Shown: positions 28,894-38,203 of the stretch, piece by piece | How positions within the stretch are numbered: position 1 is the first letter of the stretch | Layout: every line of letters begins with the position of its first letter | NCBI RefSeq assembly: GCF_001028665.1 | Contig: NZ_CP011505.1 | Location: 372,001 to 436,000 of the forward strand | Origin: Burkholderia pyrrocinia | Lineage (GTDB): Bacteria; Pseudomonadota; Gammaproteobacteria; Burkholderiales; Burkholderiaceae | DNA length: 64,000 nucleotides | Direction: 5' to 3' | The notes under the pieces: model-generated | Database searches by the model: none | Seen by the model: only the letters and a program-made list of their open reading frames with translations | Told to the model about the DNA's origin: nothing | Program-made: the position numbers and the translations under genes

Positions 28894-30426
28894 ATGTCCG
28901 GAAGCGACTCCTCGTCTTCACCCCCCGATCTCGCGCAGGGCATCGCGCTCGACGATCTCGCCGACGGCGCGATGATCGAGGGCCATGTCGGCGACGCAGC
29001 GGTGCTGCTCGTGCGTCGCGCCGACGAACTGTTTGCCGTGGGTGCGCACTGCACGCACTACGGCGCGCCGCTGGCCGACGGCCTGCTGGTCGGCGACACG
29101 ATCCGCTGCCCGTGGCACCACGCGGCGTTCTGCCTGCGCACCGGCGCCATGCTGCGTGCGCCGGCGCTCGACGGGCTGCCGTGCTGGCGCGTCGAACGCC
29201 GCGACGGTCGCGCCGTCGTGCTCGATGCGCGGCCGGCCGCCGCACCGCCTGCGCTGAATGCGGCCGGGTTGCCTGCATCGGTGGTGATCGTCGGCGGCGG
29301 CGCCGCGGCGATCGCAGCCGCCGTGACGCTGCGGCAGGAAGGCTATCCGAATCCAGTCACGCTGTTGAGTGCCGACCGCGATCCGCCGTACGACCGGCCG
29401 AATCTGTCGAAGGACTATCTCGCGGGCACGGCCGACGCCGACTGGCTGCCGCTGCGCGCGCCGTCGTTCTACAGCGAGCATCAAATCGACGTGCGATGTG
29501 ACACGCGTGTCGCACGGATCGATCCCGCGCAGCATGCGGTCGAGCTGGCGGACGGCAGCCGCGTCGAATACGGCGCGCTGCTGCTTGCAACGGGCGCCGA
29601 ACCGAACCGGTTGACCGTGCCCGGTGCCGACTTGCCGCACGTATGCGTGCTCCGCTCGCGTGCCGACTGCGATGCGCTGATCGGCAAGCTGAAAACGGCG
29701 CGCCGTTGCGTCGTGATCGGCGCGAGCTTCATCGGGCTCGAAGTGGCCGCTGCATTGCGCACGCGCGGGCTCGACGTGCATGTCGTCGAGCCCGACGCGC
29801 AACCGATGGCGCGCGTGCTCGGCGAAGCGCTCGGCGGCACGATCAAGGCGCTGCACGAATCGCATGGCGTCGTGTTCCATCTCGGCGCGACGCCTGCGCA
29901 GATCGCAGCGGACAGCGTGACGCTGTCGACCGGCGACGTGCTGCCGGCCGATGTCGTGGTGGTCGGCATCGGCGTCCGTCCGAACGTCGCGCTCGCGCAG
30001 GACGCGGGTCTTGCCGTCGAGCGCGGCGTGACGGTCGACCGTTTCCTGCAGACGAGTGCACCCGACATCTACGCGGCCGGCGACATCGCACGCTGGCCCG
30101 ATCCGCTGACGGGTGAGCGCATTCGCGTCGAGCACTGGGTCGTCGCCGAGCGGCAGGGCATCGTCGCGGCGCGCAACATGCTCGGGCAGCAGCGGCCGTT
30201 CGACGCGGTGCCGTTCTTCTGGAGCCAGCATTACGACATGACGGTCAACTATGTCGGGCATGCGGAGCGATGGGATCGCGTCGAGATCGACGGCGACCTC
30301 GGCGCGCACGACTGTTCGATCGCGTACTGGCGCGGCGACACGCGGCTCGCGGTCGCGACGATCGGCCGCGATCTCGTCAGCCTCAACGCGGAAGCGGCAT
30401 TCGAGGGGCAGATTGCCGCCGCGTGA
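28894..30426 (+). CDS. Rieske-fused FAD/NAD ferredoxin reductase
   Basis: A 510-aa fusion. Residues 20-105 are a Rieske [2Fe-2S] domain (CTHYGAPLADG and CPWHHAAF). The rest is a class I pyridine-nucleotide-disulfide reductase with GGGAAAIAAAV near residue 133 for FAD and a second dinucleotide fold near residue 270 (GASFIGLEVAAALRTRGLD). Such fusions (AIFM3/NirD-like reductase type) reduce a ferredoxin or a Rieske oxygenase partner. GCGGGAGC lies before ATG 28894. It is followed at 37 bp by a small gene that is likely its partner. Confidence 0.87.
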   Translation: MSGSDSSSSPPDLAQGIALDDLADGAMIEGHVGDAAVLLVRRADELFAVGAHCTHYGAPLADGLLVGDTIRCPWHHAAFCLRTGAMLRAPALDGLPCWRVERRDGRAVVLDARPAAAPPALNAAGLPASVVIVGGGAAAIAAAVTLRQEGYPNPVTLLSADRDPPYDRPNLSKDYLAGTADADWLPLRAPSFYSEHQIDVRCDTRVARIDPAQHAVELADGSRVEYGALLLATGAEPNRLTVPGADLPHVCVLRSRADCDALIGKLKTARRCVVIGASFIGLEVAAALRTRGLDVHVVEPDAQPMARVLGEALGGTIKALHESHGVVFHLGATPAQIAADSVTLSTGDVLPADVVVVGIGVRPNVALAQDAGLAVERGVTVDRFLQTSAPDIYAAGDIARWPDPLTGERIRVEHWVVAERQGIVAARNMLGQQRPFDAVPFFWSQHYDMTVNYVGHAERWDRVEIDGDLGAHDCSIAYWRGDTRLAVATIGRDLVSLNAEAAFEGQIAAA

Positions 30427-30463
30427 CAGCGGCCCGGCGACATGATTCGAACCAGGAGGAACA

Positions 30464-30841
30464 ATGAATCCCGACGTCCGTGCACGTTTCGAAACCGAGT
30501 TCGCGCCGCGCATCGCGGCGCGTGTGCTCGACCTGTACCGGCCTGGCGAAGTGAAGGTCGATGTCGTGCCGCACGACGGGCAGGGCAGCCCGACCTGCGT
30601 CGACGTGATCGGCCTCACGTCGACCGTCGGTTTGCCGAACCCGTTGAATGCGCGGCTCGCGTGGCGCGACGATGCGATCGACGATCTGCTGGCCGAGCGC
30701 GACCGCGGCCGCTTCGACCGTTATCTCGCGGCGCTGCCCGTCACGATCGAACGATGGCAGATGGAATTGCCGGTCGACTTCAGCACGCGGACCCAGCGCG
30801 ACCGCGAGATCCTGATCGGCGATCTGGATTTCGATGCGTGA
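30464..30841 (+). CDS. Small soluble protein downstream of the Rieske reductase, 125 aa
   Basis: CCAGGAGGA precedes ATG 30464. The protein is acidic and mixed alpha/beta, with no cysteine cluster, signal peptide or membrane span (FAPRIAARVLDLYRPGEVKV, then LPVDFSTRTQRDREILIGDL). It sits 37 bp after the Rieske-FAD reductase and is presumably co-transcribed. I do not recognise it; a structural partner or redox chaperone role is inference from position. Confidence 0.6.
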   Translation: MNPDVRARFETEFAPRIAARVLDLYRPGEVKVDVVPHDGQGSPTCVDVIGLTSTVGLPNPLNARLAWRDDAIDDLLAERDRGRFDRYLAALPVTIERWQMELPVDFSTRTQRDREILIGDLDFDA

Positions 30842-30898
30842 TCGCGCCGTGCCGTTCGCACGTGATGGGTGGACGGCGATCCCTGTGATCCGGACGAT

Positions 30899-31573
30899 TC
30901 AGGGCCGCGCCGCAATCTCGTCGAGATGCCACAGCAGATCCGCCGGATCGTCGTACACGCGCAGCGCGCCCGCGCGTTCCAGTTCGTCGCTGCCGTAGCC
31001 GCCCGACAGCAGCCCGACGCCGAGCGCGCGGCAGCGGCTGGCGGCGAGCATGTCCCAGATGCTGTCGCCGACGACCACCGTGTGTTCGATCGGCACGTTC
31101 AGTTGCGCGGCCGCGGTCAGGAACAGGTCGGGGTCCGGTTTCGCATATTTCACCTGGTCGCGCGTGACGACGACGTTCTTTGCCGGATCGACGCCGAGCG
31201 CCTCGAGATTGATGGCGGCCGTTTCCATCCGCCCGCTGGTGGCGATCGCCCAGCGGATGCCCGCGCTCGACAGCGCGGCGAGCAGTTCGCGTGCGCCCGG
31301 CAGCGGACGAACCTGCGCGCGCAGCCGCTGGTACGCGGCCGCATGCAGCCGGGCGAGCCGTTCGACGCGCTCGGCGTCGATGTCGCCCGCCGTCTCGCGC
31401 AGCAGCTGGTTCAGGAAGAGGCCGCCGCTCATCCCGATCTTGCGGTGGATGCGCCATACCGACAGTTCGATGCCCTCGGCATCGAGCGCTTCCTTCCACG
31501 CGAGCACGTGCTGATAGACGCTGTCGACGAGCGTGCCGTCGAGATCGAACAGAAAAGACGTTTCAATGCGCAT
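30899..31573 (-). CDS. HAD-superfamily phosphatase (beta-PGM/phosphoglycolate-type)
   Basis: A 224-aa HAD hydrolase with the four motifs: FDLDGTLVDS at residues 9-18 (nucleophile and acid/base Asp), an ATS in motif II near residue 110, KPDPDLF near 146 with the motif III lysine, and GDSIWDM near 168. The helical cap between motifs I and II is that of small-phosphosugar phosphatases. ATG 31573 has GGAG upstream. It is divergent from the exporter gene. The substrate is uncertain. Confidence 0.88.
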   Translation of the reverse strand: MRIETSFLFDLDGTLVDSVYQHVLAWKEALDAEGIELSVWRIHRKIGMSGGLFLNQLLRETAGDIDAERVERLARLHAAAYQRLRAQVRPLPGARELLAALSSAGIRWAIATSGRMETAAINLEALGVDPAKNVVVTRDQVKYAKPDPDLFLTAAAQLNVPIEHTVVVGDSIWDMLAASRCRALGVGLLSGGYGSDELERAGALRVYDDPADLLWHLDEIAARP

Positions 31574-31706
31574 GTGAATCTCCTGGCCCGATCGGGTTCG
31601 GGCGAATCGTCGGTGAAAATCCTGTCGACACATTATCGGCGCACGGCCATGTCATGAGCATGTCCCGTTTCCGCGCCGTGCCGTGCCGCGATGAGTCAAG
31701 CGCCGC

Positions 31707-31715
31707 TGGTACAAT
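31707..31715 (+). promoter_or_regulatory. Extended -10 promoter element (TGGTACAAT)
   Basis: TGG plus TACAAT forms an extended -10, with a transcription start near 31722 in front of the exporter gene. No convincing -35 is seen, as is usual for this class. It places ATG 31723 at the very start of the message and so favours ATG 31786 as the true exporter start. Confidence 0.4.
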
Positions 31716-31785
31716 CGCGGCGATGCGCCGGGCCGGGCTTTCCGCGCCGTACGCGCCCCCAACCCTCGTCTCGTCGATTCCAGGT

Positions 31786-32994
31786 ATGGCAACACCGGAT
31801 GCCGTCAGTTCCCAGCATGCGTGGTGGGGCGTATTGGCCCTGGCACTCACTGCCTTCATCTTCAATACCACCGAGTTCGTGCCCGTCGCGCTGCTCAGCG
31901 CGATCGGCGACAGCCTGCACATGCAGCCGACCGACGTCGGCCTGATGCTGACGATCTATGCGTGGGCCGTCGCCGTCGTATCGCTGCCGCTGACGCTGGT
32001 CACGCGTCATGTCGAGCGCCGCAGGCTGCTGGTCTGGGCGCTGGTGGTGTTCATCGTCAGCCACATCGTGACCGGTGTCGCGTGGAATTTCGCGGTGCTG
32101 ATGGTCGGGCGGCTGGGCATTGCGTGCGCGCACGCGGTGTTCTGGTCGATTTCCGTCCCGCTGGCCGTGCGGCTCGCGCCGAGCGACCGGAAAAGCCGCG
32201 CGCTCAGCATGCTGGCGATGGGTACGTCGATCGCGATGGTCGCCGGCATTCCGCTCGGGCGCGTGATCGGCGAGGCGTTCGGCTGGCGCGTCACGTTCCT
32301 GATCATCGCGGGCGCGGCGGGCATCGCGCTGTTGCTGCTGCGCGCGACGTTACCCGAACTCCCGAGCCAGGGCGCGGGCTCCGTCAGCAGCATCGGCGTC
32401 TTTCTGCGCAAGCCGGCGCTGGTGGCGCTGTACGCGATCACCGTGCTCGTCGTGTCCGCGCACTTCACGTCGTACACGTACATCGAACCCTTCGTCCAGA
32501 GCGTGAACCACGCGAGCAACAGCCGGATCACCTATGTGCTGATCCTGTTCGGCATCGCCGGCATGCCGGCCGCGATCTGCTTCAACCGCGTCTATCCGCA
32601 CCAGCCGGACAAGTTCCTGCTGGCGTCGATCGTCGCGTTGTCGGGCTGCCTGCTGATCCTGTTCCCGTGCGCGCTGAACATCGTCACGCTATCCGTGCAT
32701 ACGCTGGTCTGGGGCGGGGCGATCGTCTGTTTCGGCCTCGCGATGCAGGCGTGGGTGCTGAAGCTGGCGCCGGAGGGGACCGACCTGGCCGTGTCGATCT
32801 TCTCGGGCCTGTACAACGTCGGCATCGGCGCTGGCGCGCTGCTCGGCAACCATATCGCGGGCGACTTCGGGCTGCCGTGGGTCGGCACCTTCGGCGGCGT
32901 GGTCGGTGCGTTCGCGGTCGGGATCGCATGGCTTGCGTTGCGCCTGCACGCGAAACGGGCGGTGGTGCAGCCGACAGCGGCCACCGGTATGTAG
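31786..32994 (+). CDS. MFS sugar-efflux-type transporter (SotB-like)
   Basis: A 402-aa, 12-span inner-membrane transporter. It begins with the family start HAWWGVLALALTAFIFNTTEFVPVALLSAI and has a motif-A-like loop RHVERRRLL between spans 2 and 3, then repeat helices across the protein. SotB/SetB relatives export sugars and some drugs. It starts at ATG 31786; an in-frame ATG at 31723 would add 21 residues but lies at the predicted transcription start. It is divergent from the HAD phosphatase. Confidence 0.87.
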   Translation: MATPDAVSSQHAWWGVLALALTAFIFNTTEFVPVALLSAIGDSLHMQPTDVGLMLTIYAWAVAVVSLPLTLVTRHVERRRLLVWALVVFIVSHIVTGVAWNFAVLMVGRLGIACAHAVFWSISVPLAVRLAPSDRKSRALSMLAMGTSIAMVAGIPLGRVIGEAFGWRVTFLIIAGAAGIALLLLRATLPELPSQGAGSVSSIGVFLRKPALVALYAITVLVVSAHFTSYTYIEPFVQSVNHASNSRITYVLILFGIAGMPAAICFNRVYPHQPDKFLLASIVALSGCLLILFPCALNIVTLSVHTLVWGGAIVCFGLAMQAWVLKLAPEGTDLAVSIFSGLYNVGIGAGALLGNHIAGDFGLPWVGTFGGVVGAFAVGIAWLALRLHAKRAVVQPTAATGM

Positions 32995-33134
32995 TGACGG
33001 CGGTACGAACCGAGGCCTTCGCTTCCCGTACGACGAACCCGGATGCGCGAACCGGCAGCGCGCAGTCAGTGCGCGCTGTCAGTCCGGTTACGCAACGATG
33101 AACGGCCACGACATTCCGGATCGCGCTTCAGGCG

Positions 33135-33911
33135 TCATGCAATCGAATAGCCGCCGTCGGCCACGAGCGCATGCCCCGACACATAGCTGGAATCGTCCGA
33201 TGCGAGGAACGCGACGATCGTCGCCATTTCCTCGGCGGATCCCCACCGTCCTGCCGGTGTCGCTGCGGCAAAGCCCTGCCGTGCATCGTCCGACGGCCAG
33301 ATGCCGCGGTGATGGAACGGCGTTTCGATCAGCCCGGGGCACAGTGCGTTGACGCGCACGCCTCGTTTGAACCACTCGATCGAAGCCGTCTTCGTCATCC
33401 CGATCACCGCGTGCTTGCTCGCGATATAGACCGACGCATTCTCGAAGCCGATGAGCCCGCCCATCGATGCATTGTTGATGATGCTGCCCGAACCCTGGCG
33501 CAGCATGATTTCGGCCGCGTACTTCATCGAATTGAACACGCCGCGCACATTCGGTTCGAACACCATGTCGAAGCGTTCGGCATCCTGCTCGAGCAGTGGC
33601 GCGAACACACCTTCCGTGCCGGCATTGTTGAACGCGATGTCGAGGCGTCCGTAGGTCGATACCGTGAAGTCGAAGAGCTTGCGGAGATCGTCTTCGCTCG
33701 CGACGTCCGCGACGAAGGCCTTCGCTTCGCCGCCGGCGGTCGTGATTTCGTCGACCAGTCGATCGAGTTCGGTCTTGCGCCGCGCGGAGACGACGACCTT
33801 TGCGCCGCGACGGGCGAGTTCGATCGCAGATGCGCGGCCAATGCCGGAACTGGCACCCGTCACCAGTGCGATGCGGCCCTCGAGTTGAGCCGGATGTGTG
33901 CTTGCGTTCAT
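33135..33911 (-). CDS. Short-chain dehydrogenase/reductase
   Basis: A 258-aa classical SDR that reduces or oxidises small alcohols or ketones. The cofactor motif is TGASSGIGRASAI near residue 18, NNAG is near 94, the catalytic Ser lies in NNASMGG near 147 and the YxxxK is YIASK near 159. ATG 33911 is used because family similarity starts there. It is divergent from a LysR gene with a 19-bp perfect palindrome between them and is therefore its probable target. Confidence 0.9.
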   Translation of the reverse strand: MNASTHPAQLEGRIALVTGASSGIGRASAIELARRGAKVVVSARRKTELDRLVDEITTAGGEAKAFVADVASEDDLRKLFDFTVSTYGRLDIAFNNAGTEGVFAPLLEQDAERFDMVFEPNVRGVFNSMKYAAEIMLRQGSGSIINNASMGGLIGFENASVYIASKHAVIGMTKTASIEWFKRGVRVNALCPGLIETPFHHRGIWPSDDARQGFAAATPAGRWGSAEEMATIVAFLASDDSSYVSGHALVADGGYSIA

Positions 33912-34014
33912 GATGAGATGCTCCAGAGTGGTTGACCATCCACGTCGAAACGACGTCTGGTGCTTATTGTGGTCGTTCGTCGGTCGAGAAAAAATGGAAC
34001 AATGGCGCATTCAG

Positions 34015-34033
34015 AATTCCTGTCGCAGGAATT
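34015..34033. promoter_or_regulatory. LysR operator palindrome AATTCCTG-TCG-CAGGAATT
   Basis: A 19-bp perfect palindrome (AATTCCTGTCGCAGGAATT), which includes the T-N11-A dyad of LysR sites, lies 37 bp before LysR ATG 34070 and about 104 bp upstream of the SDR start. It is well placed to serve both autoregulation and control of the SDR. Confidence 0.6.
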
Positions 34034-34069
34034 AAAATCGCTTCTTCGCGAGCGTCAAAGGGGTTCCTC

Positions 34070-34972
34070 ATGCTCAACCGGCTCGACATCCTGAAGATCT
34101 TTTCCGCGGCGGCCGCGGCGCCCACGTTCCGCGAGGCGGCGGCGCGTCTCGGCGTGTCGCCGCAGGTCGTCACGCGCGCGGTGCGCGAACTCGAAGAGAT
34201 GCTGGGCGAAACCCTGTTCCACCGGACGACCCGGAGTATCCGGATTACGGCCTTCGGGCAGTCGTTTGCGCTTGAAGCGCAGGCGGCGCTTTCTGCCGTC
34301 GACGGGCTGTTCGGGCCCGCGAACGGTCAGCCCGATGAACCGGTCGGCATCGTCAGGATCACGGCCCCGTCAGGCATGGGGCGTTTTTACGTCCAGCCGA
34401 TCCTGACCGATCTCGTGCAGCGGTATCCGGGTCTCGTGCCTGACCTGAGGCTGTCGGATGTGCCTTCGCCGGTGGTCGACGAACAGATCGACATCGGCGT
34501 GCGGGTCGGGGCGATCGGAGACAACCGCTTTGTCGCGCGAATGGTCGGGCCGCTGCCGATGTGGGTCGTTGGCGCACCGTCGCTGATCAAACGGCTGGGT
34601 GAGCCGAAAAACCTCAAGGCACTCGAATCGATGCCGGTGACGTGCCTGATCGACCGCGCGAGTGGCCGGGCGTGGCCGTGGATTTTTCGCGGGGAGCAAC
34701 AATTCAAGCCGGTGTCGCCGGTCTATCTGACGGACGATGCCGAGGCGGAGATCGAGGCCGTGTGCGCGGGGTTGGGATTCGGCCAGTGCTCGGAATATCT
34801 CGTCCGGCAATACATCAAGAAGGGGCGCCTGGTGCGGTTGCTGTCCAGCCTCGAACCCGAACCGTGGAAGTTGCACGTCTATCGGCCGCGGCGTGGCCCG
34901 ATACCCCGTCGTATCCGGGTGGTGTACGACGAACTGGTGGCGAAGCTGGCGCAGGCAACGTGGCGAGGATAG
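34070..34972 (+). CDS. LysR-family regulator (of the divergent SDR)
   Basis: A 300-aa LTTR with its winged helix at residues 3-60 (LNRLDILKIFSAAAAAPTFR, LGVSPQVVTRAVRELEEMLG) and an effector domain beyond. ATG 34070 starts the family similarity and is taken over the much earlier in-frame starts. Its own operator overlaps the start of the gene and the divergent SDR promoter. It is most likely a local activator or repressor of the SDR. The ligand is unknown. Confidence 0.88.
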   Translation: MLNRLDILKIFSAAAAAPTFREAAARLGVSPQVVTRAVRELEEMLGETLFHRTTRSIRITAFGQSFALEAQAALSAVDGLFGPANGQPDEPVGIVRITAPSGMGRFYVQPILTDLVQRYPGLVPDLRLSDVPSPVVDEQIDIGVRVGAIGDNRFVARMVGPLPMWVVGAPSLIKRLGEPKNLKALESMPVTCLIDRASGRAWPWIFRGEQQFKPVSPVYLTDDAEAEIEAVCAGLGFGQCSEYLVRQYIKKGRLVRLLSSLEPEPWKLHVYRPRRGPIPRRIRVVYDELVAKLAQATWRG

Positions 34973-35160
34973 CCGGTGGCGCCAGGTTGAGTCGGCGCCA
35001 CCGACCGGCCGGTAAAGGTTGCCGCGCCATGCTCCGGATGGGGACCTGACGAGGTTCGCCGCCCCGCGTCGGAGGGCACGTGGAAAGCCGACATATTGCG
35101 GCGTCATCATGGGGCCGACGCACCGGCGCCCGGTGCCCGACGATCGACTGGAGACCCTGC

Positions 35161-35598
35161 ATGCCGATACCCCGGATTGAAACGCGCGACGCGATGGGCG
35201 ATCCCGATGTCGTTTATGTGAACCCGGATCACGTGCTCTGGATGTCGCTGCCGACCGCCGCGCACCGGCGGCCGGACAGCATGGCCATCCGCGTGGACGA
35301 TCGCGTCAAGGGCGGCAGTTTGCTGATGGCCGACCTTCCGCCGGCCGCTCAACTTCTGCAGGACCTCGGCCCGTTCGTGACGGTGACGCTGGCGAACCCG
35401 TCGTCCGACTATCCGGAGGGTCTCGTGCATATCCGTGCGCATGCGATCGTCAAGATCGCGACGGACGAGCACGACAAGCCGCTGGCCGACCGGACGCTGG
35501 GCTGGGTCCATGTCCAGGACGGCTCGGCTTTCAAGGTCAGGGATTACGCCGGCGTGGCCGCGCAATGGCAGGCGTCGGTCGCAGCGGCTGGCCGCTGA
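35161..35598 (+). CDS. Conserved-looking protein, 145 aa, strand-rich
   Basis: The frame from ATG 35161 has strong codon bias and reads MPIPRIETRDAMGDPDVVYV, then KIATDEHDKPLADRTLGWVH and KVRDYAGVAAQWQASVAAAG. It has no signal peptide, membrane span or clear catalytic motif. It lies between the LysR gene (188 bp) and the catB promoter (340 bp), so it is a stand-alone gene. I do not recognise it. Confidence 0.55.
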   Translation: MPIPRIETRDAMGDPDVVYVNPDHVLWMSLPTAAHRRPDSMAIRVDDRVKGGSLLMADLPPAAQLLQDLGPFVTVTLANPSSDYPEGLVHIRAHAIVKIATDEHDKPLADRTLGWVHVQDGSAFKVRDYAGVAAQWQASVAAAGR

Positions 35599-35863
35599 CC
35601 GGCCATTCACGCATGCCGGATGAAGCAGCGGCCCGTCGTGCCGCTGCCGTCCGGCCCGCTTTCCCCTCAGGAAAACCCTTGGTTTACCGCGACGACCGCT
35701 GATTTCCGCGGTCGCTACCCGTCTGCAAGCGGCCGCAGCGCAACGCGCGAACCGCCGTATCCCGCACCCGTTCTCATCCCGCTCCAGCAAGGCGCCGTGC
35801 ACCGATAACCAGCCAATATAGGTATGGTGCACCGCAGTGATTCGCGTATATTTCCGAATTTCA
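35599..35863. other. Non-coding gap left of the catB promoter
   Basis: No ORF of more than about 60 codons with matching codon bias is seen. Its right end is AT-rich around 35810-35860, in keeping with the start of a regulated promoter. Confidence 0.3.
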
Positions 35864-35878
35864 ATACCTGTCAGGTAT
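35864..35878 (+). promoter_or_regulatory. BenM/CatM-type operator ATAC-N7-GTAT
   Basis: ATACCTGTCAGGTAT is a perfect 15-bp palindrome that contains the ATAC-N7-GTAT consensus bound by the muconate-sensing LysR activators BenM and CatM. It stands 61 bp before catB ATG. The regulator gene is not in the window. Confidence 0.65.
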
Positions 35879-35899
35879 GAAAATCCGAGGCCAAAAGTA

Positions 35900-35930
35900 T
35901 TGGACGGTGCATTTGCCCGGCGCGTATAAA
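35900..35930 (+). promoter_or_regulatory. Putative catB promoter (TTGGAC, 19 bp, TATAAA)
   Basis: TTGGAC at 35900-35905 and TATAAA at 35925-35930 are 19 bp apart. The stretched spacer is typical of activator-dependent promoters. Transcription would start near 35937, almost at ATG 35939, so the true catB start may be ATG 35966. Confidence 0.45.
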
Positions 35931-35938
35931 TCCGTCCC

Positions 35939-37102
35939 ATGAACTCCCCACAAGCAGCGCGCCCCATGTCCTCCGCCACCGTCGAACGCATCGAAACCCG
36001 TCTCGTCGACCTGCCGACGATCCGCCCGCACAAGCTGTCGGTCGCGACGATGCACGGCCAGACGCTGATGCTCGTGCAGGTGTTCTGCAGCGACGGCGTG
36101 ACGGGCATCGGCGAAGGCACCACGATCGCGGGCATGGCCTACGGCCCCGAAAGCCCCGAGGCGATGAAGCTCGCGATCGACACTTACCTCGCACCGGCGA
36201 TCGTCGGCAAGGACGCGACGCGCATCCAGGCGCTGATGGCATTCGTCGGCAAGCTCGCGAAGGTCAACCACTTCGCGAAGAGCGCGCTCGAAACCGCGCT
36301 GCTCGACGCGCACGGCAAGCGGCTCGGCGTGCCGGTCAGCGAACTGCTCGGCGGCCGCCGGCGCGACCGCCTGCCGGTCGCATGGACGCTCGCTTCCGGC
36401 GACACGGCCACCGACATCGCCGAAGCCGAACGGATGCTCGACCTGCGCCGCCACAATGTGTTCAAGCTGAAGATCGGCGCGAAGGCGCCGGAAGCGGATA
36501 TCCGGCACGTGGCCGAGATCAAGAAGGCCGTCGGCGATCGCGCGTCGGTGCGCGTCGACGTGAACATGGCGTGGAGCGAAACGCAGGCCGTGCGCGCGAT
36601 TCCGGCGCTGGCCGATGCCGGCTGCGAACTGGTCGAGCAGCCGGTCGCGTCGGCCGCGGCGCTCGCGCGCCTGATGCGCCGTTTCCCGGTCGCGCTGATG
36701 GCCGACGAAATCCTGCAGGGCCCCGACAGCGCGTTCGACATCGCGAAGCATCACGGCGCGGACGTGTTCGCGATCAAGATCGAACAGAGCGGCGGGCTCT
36801 TCGCGGCACAACGCGTGGCCGCGATCGCGGACGCGGCCGGCATCGAGCTGTACGGCGGCACGATGCTCGAAGGCGCGTTCGGCACGGTTGCCTCCGCGCA
36901 CCTGTTCGCGAGTTTCGCGAACCTGCAGTGGGGCACCGAACTGTTCGGGCCGCTGCTGATCACCGAAGAGATCCTGACGCAGCCGCTGGATTACAGCGAG
37001 TTCGAACTGACCGTGCCGGACGGCCCCGGTCTCGGCATCGAACTCGACGAGGACAAGGTCAGGCGTTTCACCCGCGACGGGCTGACGAAAGTCGCGCGGT
37101 AA
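35939..37102 (+). CDS. catB: Muconate cycloisomerase (muconate lactonizing enzyme)
   Basis: A 387-aa enolase-superfamily enzyme that closes cis,cis-muconate to muconolactone in the beta-ketoadipate pathway. It opens with the family block VDLPTIRPHKLSVATMHGQT. The Lys in FKLKIGAK near residue 180 and in AIKIEQSGG near 284 are catalytic bases. Metal ligands lie in VDVNMAW, LVEQPV and MADEIL. The start is 35939 or, from the promoter position, 35966. It is the first of six tightly spaced catabolic genes. Confidence 0.93.
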   Translation: MNSPQAARPMSSATVERIETRLVDLPTIRPHKLSVATMHGQTLMLVQVFCSDGVTGIGEGTTIAGMAYGPESPEAMKLAIDTYLAPAIVGKDATRIQALMAFVGKLAKVNHFAKSALETALLDAHGKRLGVPVSELLGGRRRDRLPVAWTLASGDTATDIAEAERMLDLRRHNVFKLKIGAKAPEADIRHVAEIKKAVGDRASVRVDVNMAWSETQAVRAIPALADAGCELVEQPVASAAALARLMRRFPVALMADEILQGPDSAFDIAKHHGADVFAIKIEQSGGLFAAQRVAAIADAAGIELYGGTMLEGAFGTVASAHLFASFANLQWGTELFGPLLITEEILTQPLDYSEFELTVPDGPGLGIELDEDKVRRFTRDGLTKVAR

Positions 37103-37153
37103 CCCGAGTCACGCAAAGCCGTCATTCCCCTAAAACCACGTGGAGACATCATC

Positions 37154-38089
37154 ATGAGCGTCAAAGTTTTCGATACCCGGGAAGTGCAGGATCTGCTGAA
37201 GGCCGCGTCGAATGCCGGCGGGAGCGGCGGCAACGCGCGTACGCAGCAGGTCGTGCTGCGCCTGCTCGGCGACCTGTTCAAGGCGATCGACGATCTCGAC
37301 ATCACGCCCGACGAAGTGTGGGCCGGCGTCAACTACCTGAACAAGCTCGGTCAGGATGGCGAAGCAGCGCTGCTCGCGGCCGGCCTCGGCCTCGAGAAGT
37401 ATCTCGACATCCGGATGGACGCCGAGGACAAGGCGGTCGGCCTCGACGGCGGCACGCCGCGCACGATCGAAGGGCCGCTGTATGTGGCGGGCGCGCCGGT
37501 GCGCGACGGCGTATCGAAGATCGACCTCGACGCGGACGACGGCGCGGGCCCGCTCGTGATCCACGGCACGGTGACCGGCCTCGACGGCAAGCCGGTCGCG
37601 GGCGCGGTGGTCGAATGCTGGCACGCGAACTCGAAAGGCTTCTACTCGCACTTCGACCCGACCGGCGCGCAGACCGAGTTCAACCTGCGCGGCGCGGTGA
37701 AGACGGGCGCCGACGGCAAGTACGAATTCCGCACGCTGATGCCGGTCGGCTACGGCTGCCCGCCGCAGGGCGCGACCCAGCAACTGCTGAACGGCCTCGG
37801 CCGCCACGGCAACCGCCCGGCGCACGTGCACTTCTTCGTCGACAGCAACGACCACCGCAAGCTGACGACGCAGTTCAACATCGACGGCGATCCGCTGATC
37901 TGGGATGACTTCGCGTATGCGACGCGCGAGGAACTGATCCCGCCGGTGGTCGGCAAGACCGGTGGCACGGCGCTCGGCATGAAGGCCGATGCGTACCAGG
38001 ACATCGAGTTCAACTTCGTGCTGACGCCGCTGGTACAGGGCCAGGACAACCAGATCGTCCACCGCCTGCGCGCAGCCGCGACGGCGTAA
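37154..38089 (+). CDS. catA: Catechol 1,2-dioxygenase
   Basis: A 311-aa intradiol ring-cleaving enzyme that turns catechol into cis,cis-muconate using a non-heme Fe(III). Iron ligands are recognisable: Tyr in the TRT/PLYVAG region and in SKGFYSHFDPTGAQ, and His in CPPQG...NRPAHVHFFVD (the HVH pair). The N-terminal helical dimer domain covers the first 100 residues or so. GGAGACATC precedes ATG 37154. It follows catB by 51 bp. Confidence 0.94.
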   Translation: MSVKVFDTREVQDLLKAASNAGGSGGNARTQQVVLRLLGDLFKAIDDLDITPDEVWAGVNYLNKLGQDGEAALLAAGLGLEKYLDIRMDAEDKAVGLDGGTPRTIEGPLYVAGAPVRDGVSKIDLDADDGAGPLVIHGTVTGLDGKPVAGAVVECWHANSKGFYSHFDPTGAQTEFNLRGAVKTGADGKYEFRTLMPVGYGCPPQGATQQLLNGLGRHGNRPAHVHFFVDSNDHRKLTTQFNIDGDPLIWDDFAYATREELIPPVVGKTGGTALGMKADAYQDIEFNFVLTPLVQGQDNQIVHRLRAAATA

Positions 38090-38203
38090 CCGCCCGACGG
38101 CGCGGCGCGGATGCGCCGCCGCCGGCCGGGTTCCCCCGAGATTCAACCGATACCGATGCGAGCGTGCGTTGCAGGACGCGGCACGCGCATGGGAGGAGCC
38201 AGC

